From Halopseudomonas sabulinigri (GTDB lineage: Bacteria; Pseudomonadota; Gammaproteobacteria; Pseudomonadales; Pseudomonadaceae), in contig NZ_LT629763.1 in the NCBI RefSeq assembly GCF_900105255.1, forward strand, positions 2,604,001-2,668,000: a DNA stretch of 64,000 bases. The letters run 5' to 3'. Every line of letters starts with the position of its first letter. Within the stretch, counting starts at the first letter, position 1. Shown piece by piece: positions 10,434 to 19,427 of this stretch. The notes beneath the pieces were generated by a model, which saw nothing but the letters and a program-made list of their open reading frames with translations, ran no database searches and was not told the origin of the DNA. The position numbers were made by a program, and so were the translations under genes.

Positions 10434-11291
10434 TCACGCCCGCTGCCGAAACACCAAAACCAACCCCACCACAATCAACCCCATCCCAACCAAACTCCCA
10501 ATCGCCATCCGATTACCCAAAAACAGATAATCCAATAACGCCGTACACCCCGGCATCAGATAAAACAAACTGGTGACATTCACCAAGTTGCCCATCCGAA
10601 TCAGCCGATACAAAAGCAGCGTCGCACCCACCGAAATCAACACGCCCATGTAAAGCAGCGGCACAACAAAGCCAACAGACCACTCAACCTCGAACGGCTG
10701 AAAGGGCGCAACCAGAGCGCACATCAGCAAACCCACGGCGTATTGCAACGGCAACACATCCATTGGCGACTGCTGAATACCCTTCTGAAAGATGGAGCCC
10801 ACCGTAATGCACAACAGCGCCGCCAACGACAGACCAATGCCCAGCAGCGAGAAGCGCGCCGCCAGCAGACTGTCGAGCACCACCAGCGTCAGACCTCCGA
10901 GCGCCAGCAGCAGGCCCAAGAGCCGCAGCAGGTTGGCGCGGCGTTCGACCAGCATCAGGGTAAGGATCGGCTGCACGCCCAATACCGTTGCCAGCACCCC
11001 GGGTGTGAGCCCGGCGTCCAGCGAGAGCAGGTAGAAGATGGTGTAACCGCCGGTCATCAGCACCCCCACCAGCGCTACCTGGCGGAAGCTGCCCGGCTGC
11101 GGTAACCAGCGGCGGCGAGTAAGCGCCAGCAGCCCCAGAGCAACGCAAGCCAGGGCAAAACGCAGCAGCAAAAAGGCAAAGGCCGAGGCGTGTTCCAGCC
11201 CCCATTTGGAGAAGATTGCACCCGCACTCCAGAGCAAGACAAAGAGCACGGTCGGGCCGATAGCGGCCCAGTTCAGTTGTTTGAATAGCAT
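10434..11291 (-). CDS. EamA/DMT-family membrane transporter
   Basis: 285-aa integral membrane protein with about ten hydrophobic segments in two repeated halves, the EamA (RhaT/YdcZ-type) fold of drug/metabolite exporters. The first half begins with FVLLWSAGAIFSKWGLEHAS and the second repeats the pattern after residue 145. The substrate cannot be read from sequence. I use the ATG at 11291, which has AGGTGA about 8 nt upstream, rather than a GTG three codons earlier. It is a single gene between repeat copies 1 and 2. Confidence 0.85.
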   Translation of the reverse strand: MLFKQLNWAAIGPTVLFVLLWSAGAIFSKWGLEHASAFAFLLLRFALACVALGLLALTRRRWLPQPGSFRQVALVGVLMTGGYTIFYLLSLDAGLTPGVLATVLGVQPILTLMLVERRANLLRLLGLLLALGGLTLVVLDSLLAARFSLLGIGLSLAALLCITVGSIFQKGIQQSPMDVLPLQYAVGLLMCALVAPFQPFEVEWSVGFVVPLLYMGVLISVGATLLLYRLIRMGNLVNVTSLFYLMPGCTALLDYLFLGNRMAIGSLVGMGLIVVGLVLVFRQRA

Positions 11292-11300
11292 GACAATCAC

Positions 11301-11630
11301 CTGTCAAAACACAGGTTCCCGACGCTAATAATCGCTAATTGGCGAGAAACGTCGAAGAACAGAAAAGGATGTTTTGGTGTTTCAGTGCGCGCGTGGTGGC
11401 GCAGCAACAACGGCAACCCGCGGTGGGGCAGCTGGCGGTGACAGAACCACTGCTTGCGAGCACGCGAACACCACGCCGGGAGGGGCGCAGGCGACAATTA
11501 CAGCGGTGCTCAGCGGGTGGTTCATCAGATGACTCATGCAAAGAATGGATACAACGACGGGAAGGCTAGCAGTCGGTTGAAGCATGCGCAAGCGGGCAAC
11601 GGGTATGGACGCGGAGCGTCCAAAGACGCA
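11301..11630. other. Gene-free stretch, no recognised element
   Basis: Upstream region of the EamA gene. Short open frames on both strands have no ribosome-binding site, domain or recognisable similarity. I see no hairpin or tRNA here. The region must contain the exporter promoter close to 11300-11340. Confidence 0.5.
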
Positions 11631-11651
11631 TTCCCACGCAGAGCGTGGGAA
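11631..11651. repeat. REP-like palindrome (9-bp stem)
   Basis: TTCCCACGC-AGA-GCGTGGGAA followed by CGATCAG, the same family as 10386. It sits 22 bp before repeat copy 2. Confidence 0.7.
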
Positions 11652-11673
11652 CGATCAGTGTTCCAACGAAACA

Positions 11674-11900
11674 GGTGACCACTGCACGGACCCCAAGTCC
11701 CCGTCTGCGCGGGCGAGTAGCACAGGACTGCCGGGAAAAAGATGTGCGCGGTGTCTGAGCGAAGCGAGTTTGCGCGCATCCCCGGCAGACCGAGCAACGC
11801 AGCGAACCCGCAGGGCCGTGCAGTTGGGGTGGCCTAGGGGGTGTCGGGGGAAATGGCCAAGCATTTCCCCTGACTCGCCATCCGGCGAAAAGCGGATCAG
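11674..11900 (+). repeat. Structured dispersed repeat, copy 2
   Basis: Nearly identical to copy 1 through the landmarks CGGGCGAGTAGC, GAGCAACGCAGCGAACCCGC, GGCCTAGGGGGTGTC and the hairpin GGGGAAATG-GCCAAG-CATTTCCCC, ending in ACTCGCC-ATCC-GGCGAAA. It is bracketed by two short REP-like hairpins (11631 and 11961). Confidence 0.85.
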
Positions 11901-11960
11901 ACCAACCTACCGCGTGATCAAGCATACGCACGTTGGGAGACGCAGAGCGTCCGGGCATGC

Positions 11961-11987
11961 ATCCCCACGCCGGAGCATGGGAGCGAT
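11961..11987. repeat. Degenerate REP-like palindrome
   Basis: CCCCACGC-CGGA-GCATGGGAGCGATCAG. Relative to the 10386 copy it has one mismatch inside the stem, but the 3' tail GATCAG is kept. It lies immediately 3' of the dehydrogenase gene ending at 12001. Confidence 0.5.
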
Positions 11988-12000
11988 CAGCAGCAAAGGC

Positions 12001-13011
12001 TCAGAACCCCTCAAGCACCAACTTGCCCCGCGCCTTGCCGCTCTCCAGCAAGGCATGCGCCCGCATCAAATTGGCCGCATTGATCACCCCATAATGCTCA
12101 CCCAAGGTCGTGCGCAAGGCACTGGCGTCGAGCAGCTCGGCCACCCGGTTGAGCAGTACGCCCTGTTCGGCCATATCGGCGGTCTGATGCAGGCTGCGGG
12201 CAAACATGAACTCCCAGTGGAAAGAGGCCGACTTGCTCTTCAGCTGGGTAATATCAATGCTGTCGAAGTCATCAATCACACCCAGCTTGCCCTGCGGCGC
12301 GATGCATTCGATGTACTGCGCGTAGTGATCCTTGCTGTGGGTCAGCGAGGCGATCAGCTCGACGCTGTCGATGCCCAGCGCCTGCAGCTGCGCCAGCATC
12401 GGCTGGCTGTGATCGATCACGTGATGCGCGCCCAGCTCTTTGGCCCACTCGGCGCTCTCGGCCCGCGCGGCGGTACCGACCACGGTCAACTCGGTGAGCT
12501 GGCGGGCCAGCTGAACCAGAATCGATCCCACACCACCAGCGGCACCGGTGACCAACAAGGTCTGCCCGGCACCACCACTCTCGGCCACGCCAAGACGGTC
12601 AAACAGTAGCTCCCAGGCGGTGATGGCGGTAAGCGGCAGCGCGGCCGCTTCAGCATCGCTCAGCGAAGCAGGGGCATGGCCAACGATGCGGGCATCCACC
12701 AACTGATACTCGGCGTTGCTGCCGGGGCGGTCGAGTGCACCGGCGTAGAACACCCGATCACCCGCGGCAAAGCCCTGCACGGCAGCACCAACGGCCACCA
12801 CCTCGCCCACCGCATCCCAACCGATCACCTGCGGGTCATCGACCGTGGCCGGGCGCTTGCTGCGGATTTTGGTGTCCACCGGGTTAACCGAAATGGCGGC
12901 GACCTTGACCAGCAGGTCCTGCGGGCCGGGGGCGGGTTGCGGCAGCTCGATGTCGATCAGTGCATCGGCGCGTTCGAGTGAACCGGCTTGGGTGTAGGCA
13001 ACGGCTTTCAT
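12001..13011 (-). CDS. Zinc-type alcohol dehydrogenase-like / quinone oxidoreductase family protein
   Basis: 336-aa medium-chain dehydrogenase/reductase starting at MKAVAYTQAGSL (ATG 13011); an upstream extension would overlap the divergent LysR gene. Features: N-terminal GroES-like domain (VKVAAISVNPVDTKIR, residues about 35-55) and Rossmann domain with LVTGAAGGVGSILVQLARQL (about residue 155) binding NADPH. The zinc-ligand Cys set of classical alcohol dehydrogenases is not evident, so a quinone- or enone-reductase role is more likely. It is divergent from the LysR gene at 13115, which probably regulates it. Confidence 0.85.
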   Translation of the reverse strand: MKAVAYTQAGSLERADALIDIELPQPAPGPQDLLVKVAAISVNPVDTKIRSKRPATVDDPQVIGWDAVGEVVAVGAAVQGFAAGDRVFYAGALDRPGSNAEYQLVDARIVGHAPASLSDAEAAALPLTAITAWELLFDRLGVAESGGAGQTLLVTGAAGGVGSILVQLARQLTELTVVGTAARAESAEWAKELGAHHVIDHSQPMLAQLQALGIDSVELIASLTHSKDHYAQYIECIAPQGKLGVIDDFDSIDITQLKSKSASFHWEFMFARSLHQTADMAEQGVLLNRVAELLDASALRTTLGEHYGVINAANLMRAHALLESGKARGKLVLEGF

Positions 13012-13114
13012 GCTGTGGCTCCTGTAAGAACGGAAAGCGTTAAGGAGCCGATAGCTTGACTTGCTTGCCGAGGAAGAAAAACATGAGCTCTGGCGAATCA
13101 CTTTATTGGTAATC

Positions 13115-14011
13115 ATGAAAATACAACGGATCGACGACCTGGCGGTGTTTCTGCACACCGTGGAGGCCGGCAGCTTTTCCGCCGCCGCACGCCAGCTGAA
13201 CCTGGCCCCGGCGGTGGCCAGCGCCAGTATCAAGCGGCTGGAGGAGCAACTCGGCGCCCGGTTGTTTGAGCGTACTACCCGACGCCTGCGCCTGAGCGAA
13301 GCCGGCGAGCGCTATCTGCCGCACGCCCGCGCGGCCTTTCAGGCGCTGCGTGACGCCGAGCAGGCACTGGAGGCCGACGCCACCACGCTCACCGGCACCC
13401 TGCGTCTGACCCTGCCGTCCAACCTGGCGCGCAGCCACCTGCTCGACTGGCTGGAAAACTATCTGGCCCGGCAGCCGGGCATTCGGATGGAGCTGCAGGT
13501 CAGCGATCGCGTGGCCGATCTGTACCAGCAGCCGATCGATCTGGCCGTGCGTTACGGCCAACCGGAGGATTCCAGCTTCGTTGCCCTCCCCCTGGCACCC
13601 GACAACCGCCGCGTGCTCTGCGCCTCGCCCGAGTATCTCCAGCGGCACGGCGCGCCAGCGACGGTGGCCAACCTGCGGCAGCACAACTGTCTGTGCTTTC
13701 GCCTGGGCGAGGCGGTTCACGACCGTTGGCGCTTTGCCGCGCCCGAGCCGATCAGCCTGCGTGTGCACGGTGACCGGGTGAGTGACGATGGCGATACCGT
13801 GCGCCGCTGGGCGCTGCGCGGGCAGGGCATTGCCTACAAGTCGTATCTGGATATCGCCCAGCATCTGACCAGCGGTGAACTGGTGCGGCTGCTGCCAGAG
13901 GTGACCGGCGAGCCATCACCCTTGATGTTGCTGGTAATCAATCGGCGGCGGCTGAATCCGGCGCTGCGGCAGCTGGCGGGGGAGATGGCAGCGTTTTGTC
14001 AGGGGTTATAA
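13115..14011 (+). CDS. LysR-family transcriptional regulator
   Basis: 298 aa. It has an N-terminal winged helix-turn-helix (FLHTVEAGSFSAAARQLNLAPAVASASI divides at the usual A-A-L pattern; residues about 8-65) followed by the type-2 periplasmic-binding-like effector domain (LRLTLPSNLARSHLLDWLENYL onward). It is most like the group with DsdC/QseA-type effector domains. The start at 13115 (MKIQRIDDLAVF) is chosen by family N-termini. A 103-bp divergent intergenic region separates it from the dehydrogenase gene, which is its likely target. Confidence 0.9.
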   Translation: MKIQRIDDLAVFLHTVEAGSFSAAARQLNLAPAVASASIKRLEEQLGARLFERTTRRLRLSEAGERYLPHARAAFQALRDAEQALEADATTLTGTLRLTLPSNLARSHLLDWLENYLARQPGIRMELQVSDRVADLYQQPIDLAVRYGQPEDSSFVALPLAPDNRRVLCASPEYLQRHGAPATVANLRQHNCLCFRLGEAVHDRWRFAAPEPISLRVHGDRVSDDGDTVRRWALRGQGIAYKSYLDIAQHLTSGELVRLLPEVTGEPSPLMLLVINRRRLNPALRQLAGEMAAFCQGL

Positions 14012-14062
14012 AAGTCCGATTCCGCGCGGGTTCGCGGGTTTGTATTAAAGATGCCCACCCAA

Positions 14063-14299
14063 TGCACGGACTGAAAATCCCCGTCTGAGCGGGCGAGTAG
14101 CTCAGGTCTGGCGGGAAAAAGACGCTTGCGGTGTTTGAGGTGCGCAGCGCCGAGTTTGTAAGCGGCCGGCCAGGTGCGTCCCCGACAGGCCGAGCAACGC
14201 AGCGAACCCGCAGGGCCGTGCAGTTGGGGTGGCCTAGGGGGTGTCGGGGGAAATGGCCAAGCATTTCCCCTGACTCGCCATCAGGGCGAAAGGCTGATG
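14063..14299 (+). repeat. Structured dispersed repeat, copy 3
   Basis: Contains TGCACGGACTG, CGGGCGAGTAGC, GAGCAACGCAGCGAACCCGC, GGCCTAGGGGGTGTC and GGGGAAATG-GCCAAG-CATTTCCCC, then ACTCGCC-ATCA-GGGCGAAA. It lies 3' of the LysR gene and faces copy 4 head-to-head, so the two form a long imperfect inverted arrangement. Confidence 0.85.
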
Positions 14300-14320
14300 A
14301 GGGCGATCCACGCCGCAGTG

Positions 14321-14348
14321 CGTTCTCACGCTGGAGCACGGGAAAGAT
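14321..14348. repeat. Degenerate REP-like palindrome
   Basis: CGTTCTCACGC-TGGA-GCACGGGAAAGAT keeps the layout of the 10386 hairpin, but several stem pairs are lost. It sits between repeat copies 3 and 4. Confidence 0.4.
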
Positions 14349-14423
14349 TAAAGGTGTCTTCGTAGCTGACGTGTGATGACCAACGACCAGCTGTCACGCT
14401 AACTTTGCGGTTCGCTCATTTCC

Positions 14424-14645
14424 GTTTTCGCCTCCAGGCGAGCCAAGGGGCATGCTTGCCCATGCCCCCTTAGCGATCCCCCAGGGCACCCAGCTGCGCG
14501 GCCCTGCGGGTTCGCTGCGTTGCTCGATCTGCCGGGGCCCTGCGGAACTCGCTTCGCTCAGGCTAGGCGCCCCCAACATTCCTCGGGCTTATTCCCGCCA
14601 GCTCTGCGCTACTCGCCCGCGCAGATGGGAGAGGGGGCCGTGCAG
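14424..14645 (-). repeat. Structured dispersed repeat, copy 4 (inverted)
   Basis: Reads on the minus strand. Its main hairpin is AAGGGGCATG-GGCAAG-CATGCCCCTT, which differs from copies 1-3 by paired changes on both arms. Flanking landmarks GCGAGTAGC, GAGCAACGCAGCGAACCCGC and CTCGCC-TGGA-GGCGAAA are kept. It lies just 3' of fhuB. Confidence 0.82.
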
Positions 14646-14704
14646 TTGGCTAGTTATAGGCACCCTCTTGGTTGCGCGTGTGTAATGAACGCCCGTAAGC
14701 CGGC

Positions 14705-16681
14705 TCAGCGCCTGCGCCCCAACCCCCAAATCAGATAAACCCCACCCACCAGCGCCGCGAGCAGACCAGCGGGCAGCTGCTCAGGGAACAGCATATTGCG
14801 GCCCAGCCAGTCGGCCAGCACCATCAGCAGCGCGCCGATCAGCGCAGAGCCGAGCAGTTGCCCACGGGCATGCTGAAAGCCCAGCACGCGCGCCATGTGT
14901 GGCGCCATCAGGCCAACAAAACTGAGCGGGCCGACCAGCAGGGTGGCGGCGGCAGTAAGCAGGGCGGCAATCAACATGATGCTCAGACGCGCCCCGCGCA
15001 TCGGCACACCCAGGCTGCGCGGCGTGCTTTCCCCCAGTGGCAGCAGCGTCAGCCAGCGCGCCAATGGCAGGCACAGCAGCAGCAACAGTGTGCCGCAGCT
15101 CACCGCGACCAGTGCCGTGGGCAGCTCGACAAAGTAGGTGGAGCCGGACAGCCAGCTGAGCACGCTCTGGCCGCGCGGATCATTCAGCGACAGCACCAGC
15201 ATCTTCACCGCATCAAACAGGGCGCTGATGGCGATGCCCACCAGCAGCAGACGGTCGGGTGAATAGGCGTGGCGGCGAGCAAAACCGATGATCACCAGCA
15301 GGGTGATCAGGGCACCGAAAAAGCCCATGCCCAGCCGCGCCCACAACGGTGCACCTATCCACAAAAACAGCAGGGCCATCAGGCCTAACGCGGCGCCGGC
15401 GCTGATGCCCATCAGCTCGGGGCTGGCCATGGGGTTGCCGGTCAGGCGTTGCAGTAAACTGCCGGCCAGCCCCAGCATCAAACCCGCGCCTGCTGCGCCG
15501 AGGATGCGCGGCACCCGCCACTGTAATATTTGCGGGTCCATCGCCCAGCCCCAACCTTGCGGCCCTTGCCCCAGCAACAGCGCCATCACCCCGCCGGCAA
15601 GGGCCAGCAGCAGCAGCACTCCCAGCACCCTGCCCGAGCGCCGCAGCGGCGGCGATGCCGGCGCCGCTTGCAGCTGCGGCCGCCCGGCGGGTAAGCGCAG
15701 ACGCGGGATGAGCCAGAGCAGCAGCGGCGCGCCGAGCAAGGCGGTAACCCCGCCAGTGGGCACCAGCTCGCTGAAGACACCGGAGAAATGCTGCACCGCC
15801 AGATCGGTGAGCAGCAGCACTGCGGCGCCCACCAGCGGCGCGCAGCGCAGGCGCTGCCGCAGGGTGCGGGCACCCAGCAAACGGGCAATCGCCGGCGCCG
15901 CCAAGCCGATAAAACCGATCACCCCCACCGCGCTGACCACACAGGCGGTGACAAAAACCGCCAGCCCGAGCGCGACTACCCGCAGCTTGTCGAGCGAAAC
16001 ACCCAGGCTGCGCGCGCCGCTGTCGTCCAGCTCCAGCAGGCCGAGCGGGCGCACCAGGCAGCACACCAGCGCCAGTGCCAGCGCCAACCGCGGCAGCAGA
16101 AAGAGTACGCCATCCCAGTTGTGCTGGCTCAGCGAGCCGGCGCTCCAGATAAACAGCGAAGCCAGCCCCTGCGGCTGCAACAGCATCAGCATCACGTTGA
16201 CCGCACCTAGCAGCAGACTGACCACCAGGCCAGCGAGAATCAGCGTCAGCGGTGAGAGGCCACGGCGCCGCGCCAGGGCGAAGACCAGCAAGGTGGCCAG
16301 GGCTCCGCCGGCCAGCGCAATCCATTCACTGGCTACCAGCAGGGTGGGCGCGTAGAGCGTTGCCAGCGCCAGTGCCAACTGCGCGCCGTTGGCCACCCCG
16401 AGGGTGGTTGGCGAGGCCAGCGGGTTGCGCAGCACCTGTTGCATCAGCACACCCGCCAGCGCAAGAGCGCCACCACACAAGAGCGCCATGCACAGGCGTG
16501 GCAACCAGCTGTAGTGCACGCGCAGCTGCGTCAAGTTATGACTATCGGGCTGCAGCAGGGCGGCGAACCACTGGGCCGCCGGCAGTTGCTGCGCCAGGCT
16601 GGCCAGCGCCGCCAGCAGGCCGAGCAACAGCAGGGCGCCGAGCCAGCTGCGCGAGGGTGCGGTCAGTGCGGTACTAGTCAT
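14705..16681 (-). CDS. fhuB: Iron(III)-hydroxamate ABC transporter permease (fused, FhuB type)
   Basis: Inner-membrane permease moving Fe(III)-hydroxamate siderophores from FhuD into the cytoplasm. It is 658 aa, about twice a single FecCD permease. Two homologous halves (residues about 1-330 and 340-658) each carry the set of transmembrane helices and a copy of the pattern NPLASPTTLGVANGAQ / NPMASPELMGISAGAA that contacts FhuC. This fused organisation is characteristic of FhuB rather than FecCD or BtuC. It overlaps fhuD by 8 nt as the last gene of fhuCDB. Confidence 0.92.
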   Translation of the reverse strand: MTSTALTAPSRSWLGALLLLGLLAALASLAQQLPAAQWFAALLQPDSHNLTQLRVHYSWLPRLCMALLCGGALALAGVLMQQVLRNPLASPTTLGVANGAQLALALATLYAPTLLVASEWIALAGGALATLLVFALARRRGLSPLTLILAGLVVSLLLGAVNVMLMLLQPQGLASLFIWSAGSLSQHNWDGVLFLLPRLALALALVCCLVRPLGLLELDDSGARSLGVSLDKLRVVALGLAVFVTACVVSAVGVIGFIGLAAPAIARLLGARTLRQRLRCAPLVGAAVLLLTDLAVQHFSGVFSELVPTGGVTALLGAPLLLWLIPRLRLPAGRPQLQAAPASPPLRRSGRVLGVLLLLALAGGVMALLLGQGPQGWGWAMDPQILQWRVPRILGAAGAGLMLGLAGSLLQRLTGNPMASPELMGISAGAALGLMALLFLWIGAPLWARLGMGFFGALITLLVIIGFARRHAYSPDRLLLVGIAISALFDAVKMLVLSLNDPRGQSVLSWLSGSTYFVELPTALVAVSCGTLLLLLCLPLARWLTLLPLGESTPRSLGVPMRGARLSIMLIAALLTAAATLLVGPLSFVGLMAPHMARVLGFQHARGQLLGSALIGALLMVLADWLGRNMLFPEQLPAGLLAALVGGVYLIWGLGRRR

Positions 16682-17543
16682 GCACCAGGGCCTCTTCGAA
16701 CAGCCGCATAAAATGCTGCGCGGCCATCAGCCCGCCAAACTGCCAGGCCGGCGCAAAGGCATACACCCGCTGCTGCTCGACAAAGGGCAAGCGCTGCCAA
16801 AGTACGCTCTGTTGCAGCGCTGGCAGGGCGCCGAGCGGGGCCGGGGCAAAATGAATCAGCGCCGCCTCAGGCACCTCGGCCAGTTGCTCTACCCCGGCCT
16901 GAGAAAAGCCCCAGACATTATCGGCGCCCTGCCAGGCGTTGCGCTGCCCGAGCCGCTCGAGTACCGAGCTGAACAGGCTGCTGTTGCCGTACACCCGCAT
17001 GTGGCGGGCGTCGATGAGGGTGACCAGGTAAAAGGGGGGTAGTGCACGGCCCGCGAGCTTGCTGCGCAATTGCCTCATCTGCTGTTCAAAGTCGGTGATC
17101 AGTTGTTCGGCGCCGGCCTGGTGCGCGGTCAGCTCGCCCAGTTCGCGGGCAATCTCGGTGGCGGTTTGCAACGGGTCGCGGCCGGGGCGGTAGATCGCCA
17201 AGCTCTGGACCGGGGCGATACGCTCCAGCCAGGGTCGCGCCGCCTCAAACTGCGGGGTGATCAGAATCAGGTCGGGCGCCAGCTGCGTCAGCAGCTCAAG
17301 ATTCGGCTCGGTGCGCAGGCCCAGGTTATGCACACTGGCGGGCATCGCCGGCTCACCGACCCAACGCCGGTAGTTGGGCAGATCAGCCACGCCGACGGGC
17401 GTAACGCCGATGCCGACCAAGGTTTCGGCCAGCCCCCAATCCAGGGTCGCAATGCGCGTGTAGGGGCCCTGTTCAGCTGCCTGCACCATCAGCGGCAGGC
17501 ACAGCAACAGCGCCAGCAGCCCGCGCCATACCCGCCCTGTCAC
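16674..17543 (-). CDS. fhuD: Iron(III)-hydroxamate periplasmic binding protein (FhuD type)
   Basis: 289 aa with a Sec signal peptide (hydrophobic core LLALLLCLPLMVQA, cleavage probably after AQA/A-E near residue 23). The mature part is a helical-backbone class III binding protein: TLDWGLAETLVGIGVTPVGVA, then NLELLTQLAPDLILI, as in FhuD/FepB proteins. The gene order fhuC-fhuD-fhuB and the fused permease point to hydroxamate siderophores. No outer-membrane receptor gene lies nearby. It overlaps fhuC by 4 nt and fhuB by 8 nt. Confidence 0.9.
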   Translation of the reverse strand: MTGRVWRGLLALLLCLPLMVQAAEQGPYTRIATLDWGLAETLVGIGVTPVGVADLPNYRRWVGEPAMPASVHNLGLRTEPNLELLTQLAPDLILITPQFEAARPWLERIAPVQSLAIYRPGRDPLQTATEIARELGELTAHQAGAEQLITDFEQQMRQLRSKLAGRALPPFYLVTLIDARHMRVYGNSSLFSSVLERLGQRNAWQGADNVWGFSQAGVEQLAEVPEAALIHFAPAPLGALPALQQSVLWQRLPFVEQQRVYAFAPAWQFGGLMAAQHFMRLFEEALVHD

Positions 17544-18310
17544 CCGCGCGCCACCGCGATGGCCGAGCTGTGATCCGGGTGCGGGATGACGGTCATCGGC
17601 AAGCCGTAGATGGCCTCCAGCGCCTGATCGTTCATCAGCTCGGCGGGGCTGCCCTGCATCAGCAGGCGGCCGGAATGCAGCGCCACCAGATGATCGCAGT
17701 AACGCGCCGCCATGTTGATGTCGTGCAGTACCACAATCACGCCCAGATCCAGTTCGCGGCTGAGCCGCTGCACCAGCGCCAGCACATCCACCTGGTGGGC
17801 AATGTCCAGCGCCGAGGTGGGCTCATCGAGCAGCAGATAGCGGGTGTGCTGGGCCAGCAGCATGGCCAGCCAGACGCGCTGGCGTTCGCCGCCGGACAAA
17901 GTATCGACCAGGCTATCGGCAAAGCGGGTAACGTCGGTCAGCTCCATGGCGCGCTCGACCTCCTGGCGGTCGTCGACGCTGAAGCGGCCCAGCAGACCAT
18001 GCCAGGGATAACGGCCAAAGCCGACCAGCTCGCGCACGGTCAGGCTCTCGGCGGCCGGCAACTGCTGCGGCAGGTAGGCAACCTGGCGGGCAAACTCGCG
18101 CTCGCCCCAGGCCTCCAGCGGCCGTTCATCCAGCAGGATACTGCCGGCCGAGGCGGCTTGCTGGCGTGCGAGGAGTTTGATCAGGGTCGATTTGCCGGAA
18201 CCGTTGTGGCCGATCAGGCCAATCATTTGGCCTGCAGCCAGGCTCAGATCAAGCGGCTGCAACAGCGTCCGTTCCGGTACGGCGAAGGTCACGGACTGCA
18301 GCTGAAACAT
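17540..18310 (-). CDS. fhuC: Iron(III)-hydroxamate ABC transporter ATPase
   Basis: 256-aa ABC ATPase powering the FhuB permease. It has Walker A GHNGSGKST (about residue 35), Q-loop PQQLPA, signature LSGGERQRVWLA (about residue 138), Walker B LLLDEPTSALD and H-loop VLHDINMA. It is the first gene of fhuCDB. The only promoter space is the 64 bp before it, which contains a Fur-like box (18359-18378), so iron repression is likely. Confidence 0.93.
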   Translation of the reverse strand: MFQLQSVTFAVPERTLLQPLDLSLAAGQMIGLIGHNGSGKSTLIKLLARQQAASAGSILLDERPLEAWGEREFARQVAYLPQQLPAAESLTVRELVGFGRYPWHGLLGRFSVDDRQEVERAMELTDVTRFADSLVDTLSGGERQRVWLAMLLAQHTRYLLLDEPTSALDIAHQVDVLALVQRLSRELDLGVIVVLHDINMAARYCDHLVALHSGRLLMQGSPAELMNDQALEAIYGLPMTVIPHPDHSSAIAVARG

Positions 18311-18358
18311 GCGAGCTCCGGGAACATGAAAAGAGAAAATCAGCCCCGCAATCTACGC

Positions 18359-18378
18359 TAAATAGCAATTATTATCAA
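18359..18378 (-). promoter_or_regulatory. Fur-box-like site ahead of fhuCDB
   Basis: On the minus strand TGATAATAATTGCTATTTAG matches the GATAAT-type hexamer arrays of Fur sites. The first GATAAT is perfect and the following hexamers AATTGC/TATTTA are partial. It lies about 50 bp upstream of fhuC and overlaps the stop codon of the preceding aminopeptidase gene. Confidence 0.6.
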
Positions 18379-19427
18379 TCCGCTTTTGCCGGTGCAGAGG
18401 CCTCCAGCAGGCGTTGCAGCGCGGTTGCGCGCTGTGCTTCAGGCAGTGCACCCAGAGCTTCCACACGGCGATAGAAGTCCGGCCAATCGCTGCTCTGTGC
18501 GTAGAGTTGGGCAAACGCCGGAATCCACTGATCGTATAGGCCAAAGGGCAACAGCCGGGCGTTGTTCAACTCGCCGGCAAACCAGTGATCATAAGGTGCG
18601 ACGCCTTGCCAGTGCTGGTCGCGCCACTGCCGGTAATCGGCGCGCAACTGACTGAACACCTTTGCCTTGCCGGCCAGTTTGGCGCTATCGCTGGCCTCGC
18701 TGGCATAGAGCGCAACCAGTTGCTCGCGCGCAGTCAGCAGCAGCTGTACAAACTCGCGCTCCAGTGCGCGCGGATCGCGTTGCCGCGCGCCCAACCCCTG
18801 CGCCGCACGCCATTCGCGCAACCCCTGCTTACCCACAAAACTGGCGAAGGATTCATTGAAGGCGGTGTCGTCCTTCACGTAATACTGCTGGTGCGCCAGC
18901 TCGTGGAACAGCAGCTCGGCGAGGTAATCGTCATCCCAGTGCAGCATCGAGTTGAGCAGCGGGTCGTCGTACCAACCTATGGTCGAATAGGCCGGAATAC
19001 CGGCGACATAGACCTCCATACCCTTGGCGCGCCATTGCTCGGCGGCGGCGTCGGCACTGGCCTGATCGAAGTAGCCCTTGTAGGCGATGCAGCCAAAGAA
19101 CGGATAACAGTGGGGCACGGCGTCCATTGACAGGGGCGCGGCGACAAACAGGTTCCACAGCGCATAGGGACGCTGCAGATCGGCGTAGCGGGTGTAGCTG
19201 GCGTTATCCGGCAGCTTTAGCTGCTGGCTGGCAAAGGCTCGGATGCGCTGCGCCTGCTGCAGCCGCTTGGCCAGTTGCGGCTCGGTGGCTGGGTTTTGCA
19301 GCACCTGTTCCAGCGGCTCGGCGCGCGCCAGCAGGTCGCGCTGACCCTGCCAGCTGTGGTGCAGATAACTCAACGAGCTGCAGCCGGGCAGCAGGCCGAT
19401 CAACAGCAACAGGCATAGACCTCTCAT
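18375..19427 (-). CDS. Predicted lipoprotein aminopeptidase (COG4324/PF10023-like)
   Basis: 350 aa. The start [16 protein letters not shown] gives a lipoprotein signal with Cys16 as the modified residue. The zinc-metallopeptidase motif HELAHQ is at residues 175-180, with a downstream Glu in NESFASFVG that would complete an HExxH...E site. The surroundings ([28 protein letters not shown]) are typical of the putative aminopeptidase family found in gammaproteobacteria. Substrate is unknown. Its ATG overlaps the trpI stop by 4 nt, so it is probably cotranscribed with trpI. Confidence 0.82.
   Translation of the reverse strand: MRGLCLLLLIGLLPGCSSLSYLHHSWQGQRDLLARAEPLEQVLQNPATEPQLAKRLQQAQRIRAFASQQLKLPDNASYTRYADLQRPYALWNLFVAAPLSMDAVPHCYPFFGCIAYKGYFDQASADAAAEQWRAKGMEVYVAGIPAYSTIGWYDDPLLNSMLHWDDDYLAELLFHELAHQQYYVKDDTAFNESFASFVGKQGLREWRAAQGLGARQRDPRALEREFVQLLLTAREQLVALYASEASDSAKLAGKAKVFSQLRADYRQWRDQHWQGVAPYDHWFAGELNNARLLPFGLYDQWIPAFAQLYAQSSDWPDFYRRVEALGALPEAQRATALQRLLEASAPAKAD

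Noticed and set aside
11382-11591. Short frames upstream of the EamA gene
   Set aside because: Overlapping alternatives on both strands with Cys/Pro-rich random-looking translations and no start signals.
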